Source: Anaspis maculata
Taxonomy: Eukaryota > Arthropoda > Insecta > Coleoptera > Scraptiidae
NCBI GenBank assembly: GCA_949128115.1
Contig: OX421963.1
Coordinates: 90,715,602-90,779,601, forward strand
Direction: 5' to 3'
DNA: 64,000 bases
This document shows positions 56,648-64,000 of the stretch, one piece after another. The first letter of the stretch is position 1, and every line of letters begins with the position of its first letter. The notes under the pieces were generated by a model. The model worked only from the letters and a program-made list of their open reading frames with translations. It ran no database searches and was not told the origin of the DNA. The position numbers and the translations under genes are program-made.

Positions 56648-56883
56648 TCACATGCGATGTGAAGACCACATGTGCGCCTTGTAGTTGCTCTTTTGCTTGA
56701 ACTTGCTGCCGCAAAAGCACTTGAATTTCGGTTCCATGCCGCATTCGTGGTTCAAGTGTCTGACCAAGTGGGTCTTGTTCTTGTACGAGGCGCCGCACTT
56801 GTGACACGGAAACCTCCCGTTCGAATCCATAAGATACTTGCTAGGCTTGGTGGGCTTGGTAAATCGACCGGGACACCAGAAAG
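56648..56883 (-). CDS. lola: lola alternative terminal exon with CX1C finger, duplicate C2
   Basis: Acceptor TTTCATTTCCAG, then CT completing the split codon, then FWCPGRFTKPTKPSKYLM and DSNGRFPC. Finger 1 is CHKC-x12-H-LNHE-C, linker GMEPKFK. Finger 2 is unusual: C-F-C-x12-H-MWSS-H, with only one residue between the cysteines. Stop after SHRM. The N-terminal lead of about 27 residues is longer than in most exons and Pro/Lys-rich. The CX1C spacing is shared by the duplicate, so it is not a recent error. Confidence 0.9.
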
Positions 56884-56999
56884 CTGGAAATGAAACAAAA
56901 AAATTATTTCAATGACCCATAATTTATTTATAAAATTTCAAACATGTACACAAATTACTCAAAAAACTACACAAAATGCATGCATATGGTTGCGCAAGA

Positions 57000-57574
57000 A
57001 ATGGCATGGCTCGTTTATATTTGGCTTTACTCCGTGGCTCACAGTTTACCATGCCACAGAGGGAGCCAGAACCTGGTCAGGACCTGGGTCGTTCTACCGC
57101 GGAACTGGTGTAGCAGGATTAAGGTCAATTTTTGATCAATTCAAATCAGGCAATGTTCAACGAAGCTCAAGAAATGATAGTGCAAATTGTGATAAAAACA
57201 ACAGATTTGGCACAATTATTCCTTGGAGGAAAATAAACGATTTGGCCCGCTGCACTGATCGATCAACCGCCGGGGGGGCCGAGATTTTGAGGGGGCCAAC
57301 CAAAGGGCAAATTTTTTCTTGGGCATCGAATGCCGCTACAGAATCATGCTAGGCGACGTCCCTTAAGGCTGTGTACGCAGGTTATCGAAATTTCCCCCTC
57401 AAAAATAAAGGTAAAGAGATAAGATATACCTTTTTCCAGTTTGGATCACCCCATTTTTTTTTAAAAGCCCAATAGCCCTGAAATACTACAAAAGTTTTTC
57501 AAGGATTGCTGGAACATTTTTTGACAAACGAAAAAATTATCAACTTATAATTTTGAGAGACGTAGAAAATTGAG
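57000..57574. other. Transposon debris left of Penelope copy 2
   Basis: No gene. At 57490-57574 lies the left part of the repeat also seen intact at 32185-32330. A G-rich stretch is at 57268-57290. Confidence 0.4.
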
Positions 57575-59226
57575 TATATCGTAAAAGTTGAGGAATTCTC
57601 TTAATGGAGGCATCTTGTAGAAATAAAGTTGTATAAATAATCTGTCTCTTCACGTAAATTGTATAAATATATTTTGCTGACGCGTTTCGGCCTTACAATT
57701 CGGGGCAAAGGGCCATCTTCGAAGCAGTAAAGGTGTAAAATGTGTAGAGTGTCAAAGTCAATGTAAACAATTGAATAATAATAACAATTAAAACGAAGTT
57801 GGTCAGAGACAAGGGATGTATTATTTTGGTTTATTGTTGAGAATTTTGAATTTTTGCAGGAGGATAAAGAAAAGAGAGTGAAATTGATGAATTAAAATAG
57901 ATTTGGTCGTTCAAACAAAGATTGGGGAATTTTGAATAAAACTTCCTTATTTCTAACTCATCGAGATAGTTACATAAAATTTTATCGTCTGTTGTATGTA
58001 ATACTTTTTTGGAAAGGGTTTGATCTATGTGATGGGATGAGAGTGATCAATGAGAAGTGAATTCTGAATTATTGTCAAAATTCAATGTATTTAGAGGTCG
58101 CAGGTGTTCTTTAATTCGTACATTAAAATTTCGATGAGATTGGCCAACATAAAATTTTCCACAGCTACATGTCAATTTGTAAACGCCACTTTTTTTCAAA
58201 AATCGGAATCAATGTTTTGTTTTTTATGATTGATGATTTCAAGGGATGAGGTATCGAAGAAGAAATTTTGATATTCTGACTTTTTAATAGTTTCGAGATT
58301 TTTTTTTCGGAACTATTTATTTGAAAAATATGGTTAAAAAATATATGTAATTGTCAAATTTTCTTGAGAAGAATTAAGTGGAGTTACTTGATTTATTTGA
58401 AATTTATGGAGTATTTTCTGATATAAAGAATTAATTAACTCCAGGGGATAGTAATTGTTCATTTCTATTTGTTTGATCAGATTCAATTCTCTATTGAAAT
58501 TTATATCATCCATTGGAATAGGAAATAAACGATGAAAACTTGAATGGAAAAATGCTAGTTTGTGCGACATGGGATGAGATGGAAAAAAATGGAATAATAG
58601 AATCTGTAGAAGTTGGTTTATGATAAATTTCGAGAGAAAATTTATTGTTTATATTAGATAGATAGATCAATATAAGAAATTTTGTTGTCTATGCTAAGTT
58701 CAACTGTAAATTTCAAATTTGGATGAACATTATTCAAGAAATCTAGGAACATTCCAACTTCATCTTCAGTTCCATTGAATAAAACTAAGATGTCATCAAC
58801 AAAGCGAAACCAGTTGAGTATATGACGTGAAAATAAAATATTTGTTGAGATCTTTTCCTGTTCGAGAGAATTTAGGAAAACTCCAGCTAAAAATGGGGAA
58901 AGTGGGGATCCCATACCTAGTCCAGTTTGTCTATAAATTTTATTGTTAAAATTGAAGAAATTTTGTTCAACAGCAGTTTCTAAAAGAAAAAACAAGCTAT
59001 TTGAATAATTGTCTGAATGAGAGGAATTGAATAGCATATTTTTTATTAAAAGTAGACATTCTGCAATTGGAACGGATGGGAATAAATTTGTGACATCAAA
59101 GGAAATTAAAAATGAATTTGGTGGTGGAACAATGTTTTAATTCTGTTGATCAACTCGGTTATGTTTTTGACAGTAAAACTTGGTTTAAAATTTATAATAT
59201 CTGGTACAATTTTTACCATTTTGAAA
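57575..59226 (-). mobile_element. Penelope-like element, copy 2
   Basis: Minus-strand element closely related to 22149-23860: reverse transcriptase core (58654-59105; GLGMGSPLSP, FRFVDDILVLF), connector (58334-58570) and GIY-YIG domain (about 57860-58200; KLTCSCGKFYVGQSH), the latter with an in-frame stop. It interrupts a repeat whose empty form is at 32.2 kb; AAATTGAGTA flanks both ends, indicating a target duplication of about 10 bp. Confidence 0.85.
57679..57724 (-). ncRNA. Hammerhead-like motif in Penelope copy 2
   Basis: Same layout as in copy 1: CGAAGA, TGGCC, loop, GGCC, GAAA, CGCGTC. The core CUGANGA reads TTCGAAGA here, so the ribozyme is probably inactive. Confidence 0.35.
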
Positions 59227-59394
59227 TTGAGTACATTCCAGAGCCGTTTTTTGGAAAAAGTTCTCAACAAGAAAGAAACAAAAATCACATAATTGAAAAA
59301 CGCTCTGTATCAAGTTTTTTAATACATTTAGTCCTAGTGATGGGCAGTAGCGATAAATTTCACTATCGAACAATCGACTATCGAATGATTCATC

Positions 59395-59520
59395 TTAATT
59401 CATTCATTCATTCACATTATTCTATTGAATTCATTCATGTGTCATCGAATCATCTATTCATTCATTCATTCATTCATTCATTCTATTTATTCATTCATTT
59501 ATTTATTTCATTCCATCTAA
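59395..59520. repeat. (ATTC)n microsatellite
   Basis: Runs of ATTCATTCATTC with interruptions; a second block of the same kind at about 60095-60245. Confidence 0.8.
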
Positions 59521-59721
59521 TCACCAATCATCAAATTTGATCAATATTATATATATTCGTTTACTTTCTCAATTTTTATCCATTCATCCATTTGATCCAT
59601 AAAATCAACTGAAACATTAAATATTTTCAAATTTCAAAGTTCAAACTGATTCAAACTTATTGATTGTTGTTCACGAAACGGCACCTCGTACAATCAACCA
59701 TTCGTTAAGAAATTGAATTGT

Positions 59722-59920
59722 TGAGGCTGAAAACATACTAGAGCGGTGAGCAACGCGACGATGCGAGCGAAGAGCGTCGAAAATAACAATACGTATTGTG
59801 TGGAAAGGCGACGCTTCAGTATGTGCATCCTAATAGGAATATGTGTGTTTGATTTCGCCGCTTTGCTTCCCGCTCTCATCGTCGCTTTGCTCACCGCCTC
59901 AGTATGTTTTCAGCCTGAGG
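59722..59920. repeat. 195-bp palindrome
   Basis: GGCTGAAAACATACTAGAGCG and GGTGAGCAACGCGACGATG on the left are mirrored by CATCGTCGCTTTGCTCACCG and AGTATGTTTTCAGCC on the right. GC-richer than the surroundings. Non-coding MITE-like. Confidence 0.75.
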
Positions 59921-60344
59921 TAAGTTCTAGGTAGAGGTACTATAGGAACTAGGACCAAGTATTCTGTTTTCAGTTGTCATTGTCGTAAATCGTGAGTGAT
60001 TTTTGCAACTGAATGGCCTTGACTGAAGCCACATGTCATTTATTGTAATAGAACAGATTTGTTGAATAACAAGTGAAAATTCCATTCATTCATCAATTAA
60101 TTCTGTTTTGCATTCAAAATTATTCAATTCCTCTGTCAAATCCACTCGTATATTGAATCATTCGTCCATTTATTCGTTTATTCATTCGTTCATCTATTCG
60201 TTCATTTATTCGTTCATTCGTTCATTCATTTATTCATTCATTTGAACGTGCTATAGAATAAACAACAACCATGATTTACAAATTAATTTACATCTATAAA
60301 AGCTCTTTACACAATTATCATGTTATCTTTTATACTGTATTCCT

Positions 60345-60440
60345 TTTAGAAGCCTTGATAAAGTCGACATACCATCGACGAAACGTCGGCAGTCTAAAAA
60401 AGGAAAAAATAAACGTTGTCCAATATATCCAATAGTTTTA
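60345..60440 (+). ncRNA. Hammerhead-like motif of a Penelope-type remnant
   Basis: TTGATAA, GTCGA, CATACCA, TCGAC, GAAA, CGTCGGC at 60355-60390: stem II (GTCGA/TCGAC) and GAAA are perfect, the CUGANGA core has two mismatches. AAACGTCGGCAGTCTAAAAA and CAATATATCC that follow are like Penelope ends known from other insects, from memory. Confidence 0.45.
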
Positions 60441-60467
60441 AATACTATTATTTGATAGTATTTATTC

Positions 60468-61109
60468 TAGTGATGTGAAAAAAGGAAGGATTCGTTCCTA
60501 AGTAATCGTTACCTGTCGTGTACTCGTTGGAACGAATCCTGACTTTGAAAAGTATTCGTTCTTTTTCGGTTTCGTTACTGGACGAGTTATGCGGAGTTAG
60601 ATCTATAGCCATTCTCATTTACCTGGGGTCTTCGGGGCACAGGTTCACCTATATTGGCTGTCATTGGTCGAGTTCAAGCAACCAGCTCGATCGATAACCG
60701 CTCCCGGTTTAACAACCAATTGAACCAGTGAGCTTGTCTACTTGAAGACCTGCGCACGAGCTGTGAGCTAAGGGAACCGCCTATATGAGAAGGTCTATTC
60801 TGTGGTTAGAGCAGAGAGGGAGAACTACTCGTGGTTAGTAATTCGATATTTTTCCGGAAGTAAACGAAAACCAAAACAAAGCGGGCGAATTTCTTGAACT
60901 CCAATTTTTTATTGTTATCATTATGTAAGGGATACTCAATACTCATTTTTTTCTAATAAAAACCGTAGAATGTGGTCAATTCAATTGATCTCAATATTTT
61001 CGCAAATTGTAAACGAGAGTAACGATAACGAATACAAAAGAACTAATACTGTTAACGGAAGTAACGAGTAGTAACGAGTATCCGAAAGTAACTGTTATTC
61101 ACATCACTA
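60468..61109. mobile_element. hAT-type non-autonomous element, inner
   Basis: Terminal inverted repeats TAGTGATGTGAA and TTCACATCACTA bound 642 bp. A perfect 8-bp target duplication, ATTTATTC, flanks it (60460-60467 and 61110-61117). Non-coding; inserted in the outer hAT-type element. Confidence 0.9.
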
Positions 61110-61133
61110 ATTTATTCGATAGTGCCCATCACT

Positions 61134-61966
61134 ACTCAGTACACAGTCGGCCGCAGCCAGTCAATCCGTCGAGCACCGCCTGTGTGCGCCCTAGGTGTTG
61201 CCTTGCCGATTGCGACTGCACACTGCACGAACTGCGTGTCTTTTAATGACTGGTGCATAATCTGTATATTGTCTTCACAAAGACGAGTATACAGATGATC
61301 CAATGGTATTGAATGCTGTGGTCGGACGTCGGACGTGTTAACTCTATTCACGTTGGTTCGTTGGTCGCGGGGCGGTGGTTTGGCCGCACGGCGCCCTCTC
61401 TTGGTCACCGTTGGGACCTCCTACTCGCAGCTTGCTGAGTGCGCTTGCTACCTATTCATAATAATTCCCTGGCGTTTCCTAAACGCTTTATGACAACTGT
61501 TTTATACTTGAAGAGAATCTGTAATAAATTAATTTTCAATCATTCACACGTTCATAGCTAGTCAATCAATTTGAACAATACAAGCAGTGTGTGATGAGCT
61601 TGTGAAGAGCTTTCCAGCAATATCAAGCACGACTTATTTACAGCTGGATTATTTTCTTGCAATCACAGCTGCTCCCTTCCGCGAAACTTTGGCCATCAAT
61701 AACTTTTTCATCCGACGAGATAGGAACGTATTTTTTTCGCTGCGAGTAAGGCCTAGCCGAGAGCTACATTTTGACTTCATACAATCAAACTTAGCTAGAC
61801 AAGGACACATCGATGTCGACTTTGTGTCGACGTTTTGTTTCATCGAACAATACCTTATACTAAACAAAACAAAATATGGCAAATCTTGTTGGAAATGTTC
61901 TTATTTGTTTTTAATCCATTACAATCAGTCAATTACATCGATATCGTTATTGTACATGAAAGTGTC
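61134..61966. other. No gene seen
   Basis: GC-richer at 61136-61440, where a 90-codon minus-strand frame has no recognisable domain. The rest is intron-like. Confidence 0.4.
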
Positions 61967-61967
61967 A

Positions 61968-62212
61968 TCAATTAATTCTCAAATATTTTTCTGCTTTACT
62001 TATGGAGAGATTATGTGTTGTTGTGTAATGCTTTTTGAGGTCGCCCTTGTGCTTGAATTTCCGCGTGCACATCTTGCATTGGAACTGGGGCTCGACGCCG
62101 CACTCGTACTTGATGTGCCTGGTCAAGTGTGCTTTCTGCTTGTACGAAGACGTGCACTGCGGGCACATGTACCGGCCATCAAGGTCTTGCGAAAACGTCA
62201 TGTCCCTGAAAA
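61968..62212 (-). CDS. lola: lola alternative terminal exon, duplicate D1
   Basis: Acceptor AACCTGTTGTAG, then TT completing the split codon, then FRDMTFSQDLDGRYMC. Finger 1 is CPQC-x12-H-IKYE-C, linker GVEPQFQ, finger 2 CKMC-x12-H-YTTT-H, then a 17-residue tail (NLSISKAEKYLRIN) because the stop of the C copy is lost. Compared with C1 the finger 2 helix reads KHKGDLKKH for KHKSSLKKH and finger 1 KAHLTRH for KGHLARH. The upstream acceptor of C1 is out of frame here. Confidence 0.9.
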
Positions 62213-62942
62213 CTACAACAGGTTATTAGAAAAGGCCTCGTGCGCGCTGACCATACAACTGGTGAACCTTCATCTAAAAATAACACAAGAATTCACTCAG
62301 TTTAGCACTTTATTTGATCAATATTGCATACAAAAAATTGTTATGTTATAAAACTGATATTATCGTACCCGAGAATGTTAAAAAGAAAGGTGTTAATAAA
62401 CGTAGAATACAGGAATAATGATGTGTGTCTTAAGCGTACTGGGTCGTAACTGACTCGCGCTTGAACGCGATACTCTTTATAAAACTAAGAAAAACTGAGC
62501 AAGCGGTATACATAAAATAAGCGACTTAAGCACTATAAAGAAGAAAAAAATTGTGATAAAGATGATTTTAATATATTGGATAGAATACACACGCGCATGC
62601 GTCAGCTCACATGCGATGTGAAGACCACATGTGCGCCTTGTAGTTGCTATTTTGCTTAAACCTGCTGCCGCAAAAGCACACGAATTTCGGTTCCATGCCG
62701 CATTCGACGTTCAAGTGTCTGACCAAGTGACTCTTATTCTTGTACGTGGAGCCGCACTTGTGACACGGATACCTCCCGTTCGAATCCATAAGATATATGG
62801 TGGGTTTGCTAGGTGGACCGGGGCGCCAGAAAGCTGGAAATTAAACAAAAAAATCATCCAGTTGCACATAATTTATTATTAAAATTTCAAACATGTACAC
62901 AAATTACTATAAAAACTGCACAGAAGGCATGCATATGGTTGC
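61995..62942 (-). repeat. Segmental duplication, copy D (two lola exons)
   Basis: Partner of 56049-56993. Similarity ends at GCATGCATATGGTTGC, after which a gypsy remnant begins. Confidence 0.85.
62607..62833 (-). CDS. lola: lola alternative terminal exon with CX1C finger, duplicate D2
   Basis: Acceptor GTTTAATTTCCAG, then CT completing the split codon, then FWRPGPPSKPTIYLM and DSNGRYPC. Finger 1 is CHKC-x12-H-LNVE-C, linker GMEPKFV, finger 2 C-F-C-x12-H-MWSS-H, stop after SHRM. The lead is shorter than in C2 by about three residues. This is the most upstream lola terminal exon in the window and nearest to the expected shared exons. Confidence 0.9.
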
Positions 62943-64000
62943 ACGCCATCACATGGCGATCCTATGAAAAGAAATCTGCAAGAGGTTAAAGTGATGGAGA
63001 TACAAAAGTAGAACGAGAGCAGCAGCCACACCGGAGATGCAGCATAAGGAGAGGAAAAGATAATTGAAATTGTTGACGACCACAGCACCCTTTTACATGC
63101 AAATGAAAAATTTGCAGCGACTACGGCACACCCAACTACGGCACCGACTACGGCACACCCAACCAAACAAGCGAGATCAACAAAATGTACCAGCCATGCA
63201 AAAATTCGTTTGAAATAAACATACCCTTCAAACGCTGCGTTGATTGTGGATATGAAATTGCATCTTCTAACAAACAAATCAGCAGCGAGTTTGTCTTCGA
63301 AATCAAACTCTTCAGAACAAGGCAGTCGAACGATCGACGATTTCGGAAAATCCACAGAACAGTTATTCATGGACCTAACAATATCCCAGTCCAAAGATAT
63401 TGCCGGATCAACGGACTTTTCGTTACAGGTAAACGAAAAGCTAGCCATCAGCTTCGTCGCTAACGGAATCAATAGTAACGATTCGTGAACAATAGTAAAA
63501 ACGCAAAATTGTACCACTGTATCGCAAGATATACGGGGAGCCAAAAACAAAGAAGGTAGTTCATGTCAGAAACAGATATTTAGAGTCAGAAATAATAGAA
63601 ATAGACGGCCTCAATTTCATAGATGTGACGGACAATTAAAAAAATGTCCAGTTTCTGCTGGACTGCGAGGCTTCAATTAGCCTAATGCCTATGTTAAAAC
63701 ATTATTCCACAAAGCGAAACAATAGATAAGGCACAGAAAATCGAAGTTCACGGAATAGGAGGTTTCATATTCACTTTAGGCAAAGCCGACATTTAATTTT
63801 AAATTGGTCAAGATTCACTGACTCATGACTTCAACATTATAGAGAATTTTGGCAATAGAGAAATACATGGCGCAGATTTTCTCCAAAAACTCGAAGGTAT
63901 AATAAATCATCAGGAATTTACTTTTATTCACAATCACTATGGTAATAGACTCATTACTGACTTTTAAAAAGTTGGAAAAGGACGCTCTGTTGATGATTTT
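62943..64000 (+). pseudogene. Decayed Ty3/gypsy gag/protease remnant, runs off the edge
   Basis: The plus strand shows, in broken frames, VQFLLDCEASISLMPM at about 63650 (an aspartic protease DTGAS-like site, here DCEAS), then IEVHGIGGFIFTLGKAD, a stop, and IIENFGNREIHGADFLQKLE, like the ILG.DFL end of gypsy proteases. A gag-like region with charged residues (63185-63490) precedes it. TGGCGATCCTATGA at about 62955 could be a primer binding site. Several stops; it continues past 64000. Confidence 0.6.

Larger units (their letters stand above)
56049..56993 (-). repeat. Segmental duplication, copy C (two lola exons)
   Basis: About 945 bp, from the end of exon C1 to GCATGCATATGGTTGC behind exon C2, repeated at 61995-62942 with the same order of exons, intron and flank. 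Similarity ends abruptly on both sides. Confidence 0.85.
59335..61133. mobile_element. hAT-type non-autonomous element, outer
   Basis: TAGTGATGGGCAGTAGCGATA at the left and TATTCGATAGTGCCCATCACTA at the right are imperfect terminal inverted repeats of the kind typical of hAT elements. Inside are ATTC microsatellites, a 195-bp palindrome, a Penelope-type fragment and a second hAT-type element. No transposase. The 8-bp flanks match only in part, so the target duplication is eroded. Confidence 0.6.

Noticed and set aside
62202..62212. Acceptor TTTTCAG|GGACATG for exon 61968
   Set aside because: With the array's phase it leads straight to TGA. The TAG seven bases upstream gives the right phase and is conserved in the duplicate at 56055.
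61587..62351. 254-codon plus-strand frame
   Set aside because: It runs antisense across the genuine zinc-finger exon at 61968-62212 and has no recognisable domain; its length is a by-product of the exon's composition.
17340..62833. Assignment of the exons to mod(mdg4), broad or an ordinary zinc-finger gene cluster
   Set aside because: mod(mdg4) exons encode FLYWCH-type fingers and broad has few exons with another finger layout. The CCHC-plus-C2H2 pair with the E/DCG linker, single stop per exon and uniform acceptor phase fits lola best.
62879..63550. 223-codon minus-strand frame with hydrophobic stretches
   Set aside because: It is antisense to the decayed gypsy gag-like region; the apparent membrane segments come from repetitive GCACACCCAACTACGGC-type sequence on the other strand.

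Overview
The window looks like an insect nuclear genome: AT-rich, dense in transposable elements, and carrying a series of short exons that end the transcription-factor gene lola (longitudinals lacking). I cannot fix the insect order from sequence alone. The host-gene content is essentially one thing: a part of the lola locus on the minus strand, with seventeen alternative 3'-terminal exons between about 17.3 and 62.8 kb. Each encodes a pair of zinc fingers, usually a CX2CX12HX4C finger, a short linker around E/DCG..P.F, then a CX2C or CX4C second finger, followed by a stop. Reading each exon back to its AG acceptor, all seventeen enter translation in the same phase: the first two exon bases finish a split codon. 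This is what is needed for mutually exclusive joining to one shared upstream exon set (BTB domain and common region). That set is not in the window and should lie beyond the right edge, because transcription runs right to left.

Left part, 0-17 kb: transposons only. A MITE-like palindrome (57-386) is followed by a full-length Ty3/gypsy retrotransposon on the minus strand (914-11555). It has two 1365-bp LTRs with only two differences noticed, a GCCT target duplication, an intact pol, and a gag split by a 1.6-kb palindromic insertion. Then come a second palindromic MITE, a solo-LTR-like repeat, degenerate tandem and palindromic repeats, a DIRS-like reverse transcriptase remnant and a mariner-like transposase remnant.

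Middle, 17-48 kb: ten lola exons and one decayed exon, separated by repeat-filled introns. The repeats are Penelope-like elements (17.9-18.5, 22.1-23.9, 28.9-29.6 kb), solo-LTR-like and S-type repeats (25.1-26.3 kb), a broken copy of an uncharacterised gene family (31.6-33.4 kb) and a cluster of large palindromes with TACAGGGTG...CACCCTGTA ends (27.5-28.6, 37.4-39.4, 41.7-45.9 kb), some nested. Exon pair 26392/26743 is a duplicate of pair 33917/35209, and the 26743 exon has decayed.

Right part, 48-64 kb: two 1.2-kb direct repeats of unknown type (48.2-50.8 kb), then a compact cluster of lola exons at 53.8-56.9 kb. The last two of these are duplicated at 62.0-62.8 kb. Between the two copies lie a Penelope-like element and nested hAT-type non-autonomous elements. 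A decayed gypsy gag/protease fragment on the plus strand runs off the right edge.

Together the window shows an isoform-generating exon array still being reshaped by local exon-pair duplication, exon decay and heavy transposon insertion. No tRNA, rRNA or CRISPR array was seen.
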